DNA from: Anthopleura xanthogrammica | Lineage: Eukaryota > Cnidaria > Anthozoa > Actiniaria > Actiniidae | DNA: 64,000 nt | Direction of reading: 5' to 3' | Assembly: GCA_964019055.1 (NCBI GenBank) | Contig: OZ025216.1 | Span: forward strand, 7,739,414 to 7,803,413 | Part shown: piece by piece, positions 27,901 through 40,736 of the stretch | How positions within the stretch are numbered: the stretch's first letter is position 1 | How the letters are laid out: every line of letters begins with the position of its first letter | Program-made: the position numbers and the translations under genes | Notes under the pieces: model-generated | Told to the model about the DNA's origin: nothing | Databases searched by the model: none | The model's input: only the letters and a program-made list of their open reading frames with translations

Positions 27901-29549
27901 GAACGCATAGGAATAAGAATGTACACGAGATGGATTGAATTAATGCATAAGAATAAGAATGTACACGAGATGGATTGGATGAACAAATAGGAAAAAGAAT
28001 GAACACGAGATGGATTTGATGAACACATAGGAATAAGAATGTACACGAGATGGATTGGATGAACGCATAGGAATAAGAATGTACACGAGCTGGATTGAAT
28101 GAATGCATAAGAATAAGATGAATGAATGCATAGAAATAAGAATGTACACGAGATGGATTGGATGAACACATAGGAATAAGAATGAACACGAGATGGATTG
28201 GATGAACGCATAGGAATAAGAATGTATACCAGATGGATTAGATGAACGCATAGGAATAAGAATGTACACGAAATGGATTGGATGAACGAAAAGGAATAAG
28301 AATGTACACGAGATGGATTGGATGAACAAAAAGGAATAAGAATGTACACGAGATGGATTGGATGAACGCATAGGAATAAGAATGTACACGAGATGGATTG
28401 GATGAACGCATAGGATTAAGAATGTACACGAGATGGATTGGATGAACGCATAGGAATAAGAATGTACACGAGATGGATTGAATTTATGCATCAGAATAAG
28501 AATGTACACGAGATGGATTGAATTAATGCATAAGAATAAGAATGTACACGAGATGGATTGGATGAACGCATAGGAATAAGAATGTACACGAGATGGATTG
28601 AATTAATGCATAAGAATAAGAATGTACACGAGATGGATTGGATGAACAAATAGGAAAAAGAATGAACACGAGATGGATTTGATGAACACATAGGAATAAG
28701 AATGTACACGAGATGGATTGGATGAACGCATAGGAATAAGAATGTACACGAGATGGATTGGATGAAAAAAAAGGAATAAGAATGTACACGAGATGGATTG
28801 GATGAACGCATAGGAATAAGAATGTACACGAGATGGATTGGATGAACAAAAAGGAATAAGAATGTACACGAGATGGATTGGATGAACAAATTGGAAAAAA
28901 GAATGAACACGAGATGGATTTGATGAACGCATAGGAATAAGAATGTACACGAGATGGATTTGATGAACACATAGGAATAAGAATGTACACGAGATGGATT
29001 TGATGAACGCATAGGAATAAGAATGTACACGAGATGGATTGGATGAACAAAAAGGAATAAGAATGTACACGAGATGGATCGGATGAACGAAAAGGAATAA
29101 GAATGTACACGAGATGGATTGGAAGAACAAAAAGTAATAAGAATGTACACGAGATGGATTAGATGAACGCATAGGAATAAGAATGTACACGAGATGGATT
29201 GAATTAATGCATAAGAATAAGAATGTACACGAGATGGATTGGATGAACAAATAGGAAAAAGAATGTACACGAGATGGATTTGATGAACACATAGGAATAA
29301 GAATGTACACGAGATGGATTTGATGAACGCATAGGAATAAGAATGTACACGAAATGGATTGGATGAACGCATAGGATTAAGAATGTACACGAAATGGATT
29401 GGATGAACGCATAGGAATAAGAATGTACACGAGATAGATTGAATGAATAAATAGAAATAAGAATGTACACGAGATAGATTGCATGAACGCATAGGAATAA
29501 GAATGTACACGAGATGGATTGAATTATTGCATAAGAATAAGAATGTACA

Positions 29550-31940
29550 CGAGATGGATTGGATCAACGCATAGGAATAAGAATGTACAGGAGATGGAGT
29601 GAATTAATGCATAAGAATAAGAATGTACACGAGATGGATTGAATTAATGCATAAGAATAAGAATGTACACGAGATGGATTGGATGAACTCATAGGAATAA
29701 GAATGTACACGAGATGGATTGAATTAATGCATAAGAATAAGAATGTACACGAGATGGATTGGATGAACAAATAGGAAAAAGAATGAACACGAGATGGATT
29801 TGATGAACACATAGGAATAAGAATGTACACGAGATAGATTGGATGAACGCATAGGAATAAGAATGTACACGAGATGGATTGAATTAATGCATAAGAATAA
29901 GAATGTACACGAGATGGATTGAATTAATGCATAAGAATAAGAATGTACACGAGATAGATTGGATGAACGCATAAGAATAAGAATGTACACGAGATGGATT
30001 GGATGAACAAAAAGGAAAAAGAATGTGCACGAGATGGATTTGATGAACACATAGGAATAAGAATGTACACGAGATGGATTTGATGAACGCATAGGAATAA
30101 GAATGTACACGAGATGGATTGGATGAACGCATAGGATTAAATGTACACGAGATGGATTTGATGAACGCATAGGAATAAGAATGTACACGAGATGGATTGC
30201 ATTAACGCATAGGATTAAGAATGTACACGAGATGGATTGGATGAACGCATAGGAATAAGAATGTACACGAGATAGATTGGATGAATAAATAGGAATAAGA
30301 ATGTACACGAGATAGATTGGATGAATGCATAAGAATAAGAATGTACACGAGATGGATTGGATGAACGCATAGGAATAAGAATGTACACGAGATGGATTAA
30401 ATGAATGCATAAGAATGAGATGAATGAATGCATAGAAATAAGAATGTACACGAGATGGATTGGATGAACAAATAGGAATAAGAATGTACACGAGATAGTT
30501 GGATGAACAAATAGGAATAAGAATGTACACGAGATAGTTGGATGAACAAATAGGAATAAGAATGTACACGAAATGGATTGGATGAACGCATAGGAATAAG
30601 ATGAATGAATGCATAGAAATAAGAATGTACACGAGATGGATTGGATGAACGTATAGGAATAAGAATGTACACAAGCTTCATTGAATGTATGCATAAGAAT
30701 AAGATGAATGAATGCATAGAAATAAGAATGTACACGAGATGGATTGGATCAACGCATAGGAATAAGAATGTACAGGAGATGGATTGAATTAATGCATAAG
30801 AATAAGAATGTACACGAGATGGATTGAATTAATGCATAAGAATAAGAATGTACACGAGATGGATTGGATGAACTCATAGGAATAAGAATGTACACGAGAT
30901 GGATTGAATTAATGCATAAGAATAAGAATGTACACGAGATGGATTGGATGAACAAATAGGAAAAAGAATGAACACGAGATGGATTTGATGAACACATAGG
31001 AATAAGAATGTACACGAGATAGATTGGATGAACGCATAGGAATAAGAATGTACACGAGATGGATTGAATTAATGCATAAGAATAAGAATGTACACGAGAT
31101 GGATTGAATTAATGCATAAGAATAAGAATGTACACGAGATAGATTGGATGAACGCATAAGAATAAGAATGTACACGAGATGGATTGGATGAACAAAAAGG
31201 AAAAAGAATGTGCACGAGATGGATTTGATGAACACATAGGAATAAGAATGTACACGAGATGGATTTGATGAACGCATAGGAATAAGAATGTACACGAGAT
31301 GGATTGGATGAACGCATAGGATTATATGTACACGAGATGGATTTGATGAACGCATAGGAATAAGAATGTACACGAGATGGATTGCATTAACGCATAGGAT
31401 TAAGAATGTACACGAGATGGATTGGATGAACGCATAGGAATAAGAATGTACACGAGATAGATTGGATGAATAAATAGGAATAAGAATGTACACGAGATAG
31501 ATTGGATGAATGCATAAGAATAAGAATGTACACGAGATGGATTGGATGAACGCATAGGAATAAGAATGTACACGAGATGGATTAAATGAATGCATAAGAA
31601 TGAGATGAATGAATGCATAGAAATAAGAATGTACACGAGATGGATTGGATGAACAAATAGGAATAAGAATGTACACGAGATAGTTGGATGAACAAATAGG
31701 AATAAGAATGTACACGAGATAGTTGGATGAACAAATAGGAATAAGAATGTACACGAAATGGATTGGATGAACGCATAGGAATAAGATGAATGAATGCATA
31801 GAAATAAGAATGTACACGAGATGGATTGGATGAACGTATAGGAATAAGAATGTACACAAGCTTCATTGAATGTATGCATAAGAATAAGATGAATGAATGC
31901 ATAGAAATAAGAATGTACACGAGATGGATTGGATGAACGC
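29550..31940. repeat. Higher-order duplication inside the array, offset 1,185 bp
   Basis: About 29,560-30,745 and 30,745-31,930 carry the same series of unit variants, with the same rare unit reading GGATCAACGC at each start. Confidence 0.8.
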
Positions 31941-34530
31941 ATAGGAATAAGAATGTACACGAGCTGGATTGTATGAATGCATAAGAATAAGATGAATGAA
32001 TGCATAGAAATAAGAATGTACACGAGATGGATTGGATGAACGCATAGGAATAAGAATGTAAACGAGATGGATTGAATGAATGCATAAGAATAAGATGAAT
32101 GAATGCATAGAAATAAGTATGCACACGAGATGGATTGGATGAACGTATAGAAATAAGAATGTACACAAGCTTCATTGAATGTATGCATAAGAATAAGATG
32201 AATGAATGCATAGAAATAAGAATGTACACGAGATGGATTGGATGAACGCATAGGAATAAGAATGTACACGAGCTGGATTGAATGAATGCATAAGAATAAG
32301 ATGAATGAATGCATAGAAATAAGAATGTACACGAAATAGATTGGATGAACACATAGGAATAAGAATGAACACGAGATGGATTGGATGAACGCATAGGAAT
32401 AAGAATGTATACCAGATGGATTAGATGAACGCATAGGAATAAGAATGTACACGAAATGGATTGGAAGAACAAATAGAAATAAGAATGTACACGAGATAGA
32501 TTGCATGGATGAACAAATAGGAATAAGAATGTGCACGAGATAGATTGGATGAACGAATAGGTATAAGAATGTAAACGAGATGGATTTGATGAACGCATAG
32601 GAATAAGAATGTACACGAGATGGATTGAATTTATGCATCAGAATAAGAATGTACACGAGATGGATTGAATTAATGCATAAGAATAAGAATGTACACGAGA
32701 TGGATTTGATGAACGCATAGGAATAAGAATGTACACGAGATGGATTGGATGAACGCATAGGAATAAGAATGTACACGAGATGGATTTGATGAACGCATAG
32801 GAATAAGAATGTACGCGAGATGGATTGGATGAACGCATAGGAATAAGAATGTACACGAGATAGATTGGATGAACAAATAGGAATAAGAATGTACACGAGA
32901 TGGATAGGATGAACAAATAGGAAAAAGAATGAACACGAGATGGATTTGATGAACACATAGGAATAAGAATGTACACGAGATGGATTGGATGAACGCATAG
33001 GAATAAGAATGTACACGAGATGGATTGAATTAATGCATAAGAATAAGAATGTACACGAGATGGATTGAATTAATGCATAAGAATAAGAATGTACACGAGA
33101 TAGATTGGATGAACGCATAAGAATAAGAATGTACACGAGATGGATTGGATGAACGCATAAGAATAAGATGAATGAATGCATAGAAATAAGAATGTACACG
33201 AGATGGATTGGATGAACGTATAGGAATAAGAATGTACACAAGCTTCATTGAATGTATGCATAAGAATAAGATGAATGAATGCATAGAAATAAGAATGTAC
33301 ACGAGATGGATTGGATGAACGCATAGGAATAAGAATGTACACGAGCTGGATTGTATGAATGCATAAGAATAAGATGAATGAATGCATAGAAATAAGAATG
33401 TACACGAGATGGATTGGATGAACGCATAGGAATAAGAATGTAAACGAGATGGATTGAATGAATGCATAAGAATAAGATGAATGAATGCATAGAAATAAGT
33501 ATGCACACGAGATGGATTGGATGAACGTATAGAAATAAGAATGTACACAAGCTTCATTGAATGTATGCATAAGAATAAGATGAATGAATGCATAGAAATA
33601 AGAATGTACACGAGATGGATTGGATGAACGCATAGGAATAAGAATGTACACGAGCTGGATTGAATGAATGCATAAGAATAAGATGAATGAATGCATAGAA
33701 ATAAGAATGTACACGAAATGGATTGGATGAACACATAGGAATAAGAATGAACACGAGATGGATTGGATGAACGCATAGGAATAAGAATGTATACCAGATG
33801 GATTAGATGAACGCATAGGAATAAGAATGTACACGAAATGGATTGGAAGAACAAATAGAAATAAGAATGTACACGAGATAGATTGCATGGATGAACAAAT
33901 AGGAATAAGAATGTGCACGAGATAGATTGGATGAACGAATAGGTATAAGAATGTAAACGAGATGGATTTGATGAACGCATAGGAATAAGAATGTACACGA
34001 GATGGATTGAATTTATGCATCAGAATAAGAATGTACACGAGATGGATTGAATTAATGCATAAGAATAAGAATGTACACGAGATGGATTTGATGAACGCAT
34101 AGGAATAAGAATGTACACGAGATGGATTGGATGAACGCATAGGAATAAGAATGTACACGAGATGGATTTGATGAACGCATAGGAATAAGAATGTACGCGA
34201 GATGGATTGGATGAACGCATAGGAATAAGAATGTACACGAGATAGATTGGATGAACAAATAGGAATAAGAATGTACACGAGATGGATAGGATGAACAAAT
34301 AGGAAAAAGAATGAACACGAGATGGATTTGATGAACACATAGGAATAAGAATGTACACGAGATGGATTGGATGAACGCATAGGAATAAGAATGTACACGA
34401 GATGGATTGAATTAATGCATAAGAATAAGAATGTACACGAGATGGATTGAATTAATGCATAAGAATAAGAATGTACACGAGATAGATTGGATGAACGCAT
34501 AAGAATAAGAATGTACACGAGATGGATTGG
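31800..34530. repeat. Higher-order duplication inside the array, offset 1,382 bp
   Basis: About 31,800-33,150 recurs at 33,180-34,530, sharing rare variants such as the GTACGCGAG unit (32,813 and 34,195). Confidence 0.8.
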
Positions 34531-36141
34531 ATGAACAAAAAGGAAAAAGAATGTACACGAGATGGATTTGATGAACACATAGGAATAAGAATGTACACGA
34601 GATGGATTTGATGAACGCATAGGAATAAGAATGTACACGAGATGGATTGAATTAATGCATAAGAATAAGAATGTACACGAGATAGATTGGATGAACGCAT
34701 AAGAATAAGAATGTACACGAGATGGATTGGATGAACAAAAAGGAAAAAGAATGTGCACGAGATGGATTTGATGAACACATAGGAATAAGAATGTACACGA
34801 GATGGATTTGATGAACGCATAGGAATAAGAATGTACACGAGATGGATTGGATGAACGCATAGGATTAAATGTACACGAGATGGATTTGATGAACGCATAA
34901 GAATAAGAATGTACACGAGATGGATTGCATTAACGCATAGGATTAAGAATGTACACGAGATGGATTGGATGAACGCATAGGAATAAGAATGTACACGAGA
35001 TAGATTGGATGAATAAATAGGAATAAGAATGTACACAAGATAGATTGAATGAATGCATAAGAATAAGAATGTACACGAGATGGATTGGATGAACGCATAG
35101 GAATAAGAATGTACACGAGATGGATTAAATGAATGCATAAGAATGAGATGAATGAATGCATAGAAATAAGAATGTACACGAGATGGATTGGATGAACAAA
35201 TACGAATAAGAATGTACACGAGATAGTTGGATGAACAAATAGGAATAAGAATGTACACGAGATAGTTGGATGAACAAATAGGAATAAGAATGTACACGAA
35301 ATGGATTGGATGAATGCATAGGAATAAGATGAATGAATGCATAGAAATAAGAATGTACACGAGATGGATTGGATGAACGCATAGGAATAAGAATGTACAC
35401 GAGATGGATTGAATGAATGCATAAGAATAAGATGAATGAATGCATAGAAATAAGAATGTACACGAGATGGATTGGATGAACGTATAGAAATAAGAATGTA
35501 GACAAGCTTCATTGAATGTATGCATAAGAATAAGATGAATGAATGCATAGAAATAAGAATGTACACGAGATAGATTGGATGAACGCATAGGAATAAGAAT
35601 GTACACGAGCTGGATTGAATGAATGCATAAGAATAAGATGAATGAATGCATAGAAATAAGAATGTACACGAAATGGATTGGATGAACACATAGGAATAAG
35701 AATGAACACGAGATGGATTGGATGAACGCATAGGAATAAGAATGTACACGAGATGGATTGGATGAACGCATAGGAATAAGAATGTACACGAGATAGATTG
35801 GATGAATAAATAGGAATAAGAATGTACACGAGATAGATTGGATGAATGCATAAGAATAAGAATGTACACGAGATGGATTGGATGAACAAATAGGAATAAG
35901 AATGTACAGGATATGGATTGGATGAACGCATAGGAATAAGAATGTACACGAGATGGATTGGATGAACGCATAGGAATAAGAATGAACACGAGATGGATTT
36001 GATGAACACATAGGAATAAGAATTTACACGAGATGCATTTTGGTTGTTTCCCCTTTGTTTGTTTGTTTTTTCCTCTGCTGATTATAATAATTGTAAACCT
36101 ATTTCAAAAAGACGTCGATGGGAGATCTGAAATCTTAAATC

Positions 36142-36369
36142 TTAGACCGTGTAACAAGCTGTAAAATGTAATATATTCACAGCCAAACAACGTAGCCGGC
36201 TCTTAGATTGGAATATGAAGCATGACCTTTGAGTTAGGAATGTAATTTTTCTTATTTTAGCCAGAAAACATAAAAGGACAAAAGTTTTGTTTAGTTTCAG
36301 ATCGCCCATTTCAGATCTCCGATCGACAACGTTTTTTGAAATACGCGCATGCGCATGCTTGATGTACAT
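36142..36369 (-). CDS. Possible 75-residue microprotein (copy A)
   Basis: A 75-codon ORF with ATG at 36,367-36,369 directly after an in-frame TAA. I do not recognise the product. It has a basic N-terminal third, then a stretch rich in hydrophobic and basic residues with several Cys and Phe. The reason to list it is substitution pattern: copy A differs from B at four positions (36,202; 36,237; 36,262; 36,292) and from C at three, and every change is silent (one Lys codon, three Leu codons). That is unlikely by chance if the ORF is not translated, but four sites is a small sample. It lies just right of the satellite array on the minus strand. It could instead be a remnant of a transposon ORF. 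Confidence 0.35.
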   Translation of the reverse strand: MYIKHAHARISKNVVDRRSEMGDLKLNKTFVLLCFLAKIRKITFLTQRSCFIFQSKSRLRCLAVNILHFTACYTV

Positions 36370-36379
36370 TTACATATCT

Positions 36380-36950
36380 CTTTTATGCCAAACATTCCAC
36401 CTGCCAAAATATTCTGAGGGATGAGAAAATAAAACCTCCCAGGCTGATTTGTGTATACGTCGCATCTGGATTTTTCAAAACACGTCCCACATGGAAAGAA
36501 ATAACCACAACGACAAAACCATCAGCAATACAAGAGACAAACCGGATGTGCTGGTCATAGCAAGGGGTTAATCATCTACGGTCTAGGGGCCGACTAACCT
36601 CTCCCTTAGGCTTCGGCCGAGCTTCCTGATCAGTCAGTAATGTCCTCCCGGGATAGCGGTGTTGGGGTCGAAATCTCCAGCGTAGCCGTAAGTCCATACG
36701 ATGCTTCAGCACTCGATGTCTGGAAGTATGGTCCTGGTTAATCAATCAATAAAAACAAATTTATTCCATAAAACTGAGTATTTATTGGAGATAAAATATT
36801 AAGTAGATGAATTTTGGAAAATAGACTGATGGCTCGCACCTACAAGTTTTTCCATGTTCTGATACTTTATTCCTAACGTAGATAGATCCATTATATTACA
36901 AATCGTGGTCGCGTTACGCTCATAACGATAAAAGGTCACACCGAAGAAGA
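36380..36950. other. Intergenic stretch without a recognised gene
   Basis: Contains a somewhat GC-richer patch (about 36,560-36,740) conserved in B (50,310-50,500) and C (62,796-62,990). I could not match it to an RNA or protein family. AT-rich sequence follows. Confidence 0.4.
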
Positions 36951-36954
36951 GTCT

Positions 36955-37175
36955 AAAGGATGGTTGCACAACACCATCCATCAAACTGGCCTTCCTAGGT
37001 TATCATTATGGGATGTTTGCGCGAGGTCAGTCTCAATGATGGTGGCGCAATTCCATCCATCAAACTTGCCTTCCAAGGTTATCAATATGGGATGTTTGCG
37101 CGAGGTCAGTCTCAATGATGGTGGCGCAATTCCATCCAACAAACTTGCCTTCCAAGGTTATACTGTATATGAACC
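36955..37175. repeat. 79-bp minisatellite, nearly three units (copy A)
   Basis: GGTTATCA...GGGATGTTTGCGCGAGG recurs at 36,998 and 37,077, and the unit start recurs at 37,156, an exact 79-bp period. The later unit decays into related sequence up to about 37,240. Copies B and C have one unit fewer. Confidence 0.8.
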
Positions 37176-37267
37176 GACCTTTATAGGTTATAATGTATAT
37201 GATGTGATGTTATCACGAGGGAGGCCAGTCTGAAGGATGGTGGCAGAATTCCATTTATCAAAATGAC

Positions 37268-37615
37268 CTTTGGCGTGGGGTAAAACGCTCGCCTCTCGCC
37301 TCCACGATCGGGGGATCGATTTCCAGTCTCCTCATTTGAGCTGTGTTGGTTAGTTCTCTTTTTCTGATTCCGAAAGTCTTCGATTGACCGTAATCCACGT
37401 TTCTCGTTGTTTCCTGTTCTTCTAGTTGACGCGTGTACCATTTGTGGGAAGGCAAAGTTTCCAGCTCTTTTCGGTTGGTAGACGCGGGAATTTCCAACCC
37501 GATGGATTGGTTCAAATGGTAAGCACTCCTGGTATGTAACCTTTTTCGTACGGAATTTCGCAAAGTCCTTCATCTTCGTATTAGTTAACGCATGTTGAAT
37601 AAAGCACAGGCAGTC
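37268..37615 (+). mobile_element. Possible tRNA-derived SINE (copy A)
   Basis: The left end reads TTTGGCGTGGGGTAAAACGC. This resembles a pol III A box, and GCGT/ACGC can pair as a D arm. About 35 bp on, GGGATCGATTTCC resembles a B box. A unique-looking body follows, ending near AATAAA at about 37,599. Short tRNA-like heads with such bodies are typical of SINEs. Two minus-strand ORFs (145 and 101 codons) cross it in different frames and are broken differently in B and C, so I reject them as genes. Confidence 0.4.
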
Positions 37616-37619
37616 CAAC

Positions 37620-38043
37620 CACGATCACACGCGACTTCGATGTTCATATTTTTTCACTTTCTTCGCTCGCAACTCTGTAAGTCTCAGAGAGGTCGTCTTT
37701 GAGCAAGTCTACGTTTTTCAAAATAGCAGAAACTGATCAAAAGGAATGTAATAAAACTGAAGAAATTACTGCCTGTTTCCTCCTTGTCAGCACCTGTTTG
37801 AGGAACAAGACACTGACGCCTATCATTCCCGCCGATTTTCCAAATAACGCAGTATACACTTTAGGATTCAACTTTCATGATAATTCTCTTACATGCATCA
37901 TTCATTCAAAACTTTTGATATCTCTGCATCAAAAAAAGATATCTAAAGTGTAAACGCCATTCTGACTTTTTCAAACAGCTCTTCCATGTTCAGAGCGTCA
38001 AAAACTTGAAGGAAAGTTTTTCGTTTTAAATTTATCCATTTAA
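37620..38043. other. Intergenic stretch without a recognised gene
   Basis: A plus-strand ORF of about 65-85 codons (37,699-37,953) is partly kept in B and C. Its inter-copy differences include a Lys-to-Arg change and frame-altering flanks, so coding is not supported. Confidence 0.4.
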
Positions 38044-38324
38044 CCGGGGGGGGGGGTACTTCGGGTCGTTTCATACGGGGATGCTCCGCCCGGACTCTCG
38101 ACCCCTTACCTATACCAAATTTCAGCAAAAAGTGACCCCTTTTTTATACCTTTTTGCCTGAAAAGGTACCCCTTTCATATACTTTTGAAGAAAATCTACC
38201 CCTTTTTATTCCAAAACTCGCAAATTTCCACCCCTTTTCTATACGTGCGGCTTGAAAAAAGTACCCCTTTCGGGCGGAGCATCCCCGTATAGTCAATTAT
38301 AGGGAGTACCCCCCCCCCCCCCGG
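38044..38324. mobile_element. MITE capped by G run and C run (copy A)
   Basis: It starts CCGG plus a long G run and GTACT, and ends AGTAC plus a long C run and CCGG. An internal perfect 20-bp inverted pair begins ATACGGGGATGCTCCGCC (38,073-38,092 with 38,271-38,290). Between them are repeated TACCCCTTT words. The total is 281 bp, non-coding. I recall similar G-capped elements as common in coral-type genomes, but cannot verify that here. Confidence 0.75.
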
Positions 38325-38705
38325 GCCATTTAGTTGAGACTGTGGTGTGGTGCTTACCATTTTTTGTCACCCACCCCTAAATCTGTTTAGTATGTCCCAG
38401 CGAACATTTGTGCCAAGTTTGGTGCTTGTACTCAAATTTGCAACGATCTTCGCTATATTTTTGTCGCTAACAAACCTGACCATATAGCCAGTTCAAAGTT
38501 TAAGAGTGGCTGGCCGTAAATATCGACTATGGTCGGGGGGAAAAAATTCCCAAATTTTTCTTTTCCTTACCAGAAGATTGCATTAGTTGAGGTGATGCTC
38601 AGAAAAAAATATCAGTAGTTTCCGCCAATCAAGCAAGTCTTGTGTGACGGAACAATTTCTTGTCCGCGACAGCGCAAGTTCGTTGAGTTGTGCGGGGCAA
38701 TTACA

Positions 38706-40054
38706 TGTTACACATTACATCAAGACAAATAGTTCACTTTTATTGATACACAAATCTCACACGTATCAGTCTCAACATACATACATAAGCTGGTAAGCAC
38801 GATTCACGAGATAGCCATTGTAAAAGATTCACATTACCTTATATGCTAGTGTGTCCTTACATGTTGTCTAGTCGTCTCTATTCCTACTCAACTCTTGGGG
38901 CACTCTTCTATATCGTGGCTACTCTCTCGGATACTCAACTATATCTCTACTATCATGCATCTCAACTATCATCTCTCTGGCGCGCGCTCCGACTTAAATA
39001 GTAGCGCTATGCCACGATGGACAGATGCCAATCTAATGTAACTTCTCTTAACAACTGATAAGGTGTGCACCCCCCGGCTGGTAGCTATGAAGAAGTAATT
39101 CCTAAGTTTTCTTATAAATTCGTTAAACAGTACATTGAAGTAAAACAAGAAATGCAAAGAACAACTAATTGTACGATTTTCTATCAAAAGAAATCTAAGT
39201 TGTAGCGAAGTTCGTTATGAGAATAATGTAATGGGGAAAGTTTAGAGTTATTTGGAAATAAGGGAAAAATCATATTTTGATCTCGGTTCAACTAACACTA
39301 TCTTGAGTAATTGAAACTCTTGTTGTTTAGTAATGATTTATCAACAGACAGTCTATTCTGACACGTGCCCAGCCAATAGCAACTCGATCCTAATGACTTG
39401 TTTGTTGGTTGGTCATTATACCTAGTCAATGTTTGCTTCATGACAATTATTTCCTGGTCTTCATTCAACTAGAGGAAGGCTTTTAGTAGATAACAGCTGC
39501 AAACCACAGTACTTTTCCAGTAAAAACCAGTTTCAGTTTTGTACAGGTTTGAACATGCGTACTGGGAAAAGTAACACTGTTTATTCGGTAAACAGATTGC
39601 TTGCTAGCCGTTTTCTGAGCCTTCGCTTAAGGTTATATTGTTTGAAACTACAAAGTATTGTTATTGTAAAATATTCTTTACTAGTCCAGCTAGCGAATTC
39701 TATCGCCGGTTTTGTTAGGGCGAGTCTTGCGGGTAAGCGCTCTTATTTTTGCACTAAGTAAACAGCTACCCTCAAGCCTTACGTCATATGCTGTATAACT
39801 AGCTGTGCCCAGTTTGGCTTGGCACAAACCGGTTATGTGACGTAGCCCCTAGCTGTTGGCATAAATACGAGTTTGCTAGTTGCTACCAGTTAGTGAGAGT
39901 TCAGTACTAGTTCAGTCGAAGTCAGAGTGAAGTCAAGAGCAGAATAAAGATCAGTAAAACACCAGAAAGCATCCATATTCTGTGTCATTGAAGGACGAGC
40001 TAGTCCCACCAGAGAAAACCTTCGTGACAATAAGCTAGCTAAAATTTGGTAACA
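38706..40054 (-). mobile_element. LTR-like element interrupted by a second LTR (copy A)
   Basis: On the minus strand the element would start TGTTAC and end GTAACA, a perfect 6-bp inverted terminus of the TG...CA type. Excluding the nested 807 bp (39,227-40,033), it is about 542 bp. The minus strand has a TATA-like TATTTAA and a later AATAAA, in the order expected of U3-R-U5. No partner LTR or internal retroelement genes flank it, and I see no target-site duplication, so it is a candidate old solo LTR. Confidence 0.45.
39227..40029 (+). mobile_element. Solo LTR, 803 bp, with target-site duplication
   Basis: The element begins TGTAATGGGG and ends TTCGTGACA, so it has TG...CA termini. It is flanked by ATAA on both sides (39,223-39,226 and 40,030-40,033). 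Copy B has a single ATAA at the same place and none of the 803 bp. Inside, on the plus strand, a TATA-like ATAAATA (39,861) precedes AATAAA (39,943), as in an LTR promoter and poly(A) site. No internal retroelement genes are present, so it is a solo LTR, presumably left by recombination between two LTRs. The short target duplication fits Gypsy/Pao-type integrases, but the family is not determined. Confidence 0.75.
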
Positions 40055-40574
40055 GTAAACAGAAAATATCGTAAACAACTCATAAATTAGCTAAAATATT
40101 AAAATTACATTTAAGGACTTCCCATTTTATAGCGTCTCTGGCAACCGCGGTTTCCAACGTAAAATGAATGGTACTGAAAGGCTATTTGTTCAATGAACAT
40201 GTCCAAATAATAAGGGATTAACTTAGCATACACTAGAGATAAACACAATGAAGGCCGATTCCAGATTCTTATTGTTTGGACATGTAGTACATTTTTACCT
40301 ATTATTAAGTAATCCTTTTTCATGTTTGATTCATGTTCCAAGGATTACAGTAATTGAATACGATAACAGCTGTGATTAATATGGGCAAGAGTTGAAAGAA
40401 CACGACTAGAATTCCGTGTCGTCACACTTGTACGTCCCAGCTTAATTACTCCAAGTCCTTCATGACATCTAGACAAAGGTCTTGAAACATAGTTATTTAT
40501 TCAATGGACTTTTAGAATCTGCCTTTGATTCTGTATGTCACAAAAAGCTCCTGGCTATGGTATATATACTAGTT

Positions 40575-40728
40575 ATACAATGGTCTCGAGTGGCATACCG
40601 TGGAATATCCCACGAGTCACGTGTAGTTTCTAGTATACACACGAGCCTTTAGGCGAGTGTGTATACAAAGAAAATACAAGTGACGAGTGGGATATCGATC
40701 CACGGTATGTTACGAGAAACCATTGTAT
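40575..40728. mobile_element. Small foldback element (copy A)
   Basis: The ends ATACAATGGT... and ...ACCATTGTAT are inverted over about 30 bp, and the centre is another inverted pair around GTATACACAC. It is non-coding and directly precedes the larger foldback at 40,737. Confidence 0.65.
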
Positions 40729-40736
40729 AACCATTT

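Larger units (their letters stand above)
6212..36036. repeat. 40-bp satellite array, about 745 units
   Basis: A nearly continuous array with a 40-bp period. The plus-strand unit contains AATAAGAATGTACACGAGAT and then GATTGGATGAACGCATAG. Common variants change the stretch after GGATGAA (cgcatagg, caaatagg, caaaaagg) or replace it (attaatgcataag, atttatgcatcag). Rarer units are 39 bp (AGATAGTTGG type), 38 bp (GGATTAAATG type) or a 23-bp partial, and some carry a HindIII site (AAGCTT). The minus strand has no stop in any frame of the standard unit, which produces overlapping ORFs of up to 1,034 codons reading as a 40-residue repeat. The plus strand is closed in all frames. Frame-changing unit lengths are tolerated, so I do not consider any of it coding. 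It is flanked by the same sequences as the short arrays in B and C. Confidence 0.97.

Noticed and set aside
6059..36009. Dozens of minus-strand ORFs of 60-1,034 codons with a 40-residue repeat
   Set aside because: They are shadows of a 40-bp unit that has no stop in any of the three minus frames; frames overlap and frame-shifting units are common.
6212..36036. CRISPR array
   Set aside because: Units are contiguous without unique spacers, and the context is eukaryotic.
37181..37618. 145-codon minus ORF
   Set aside because: It spans the minisatellite and the SINE-like repeat, and the frame is lost in copies B and C.
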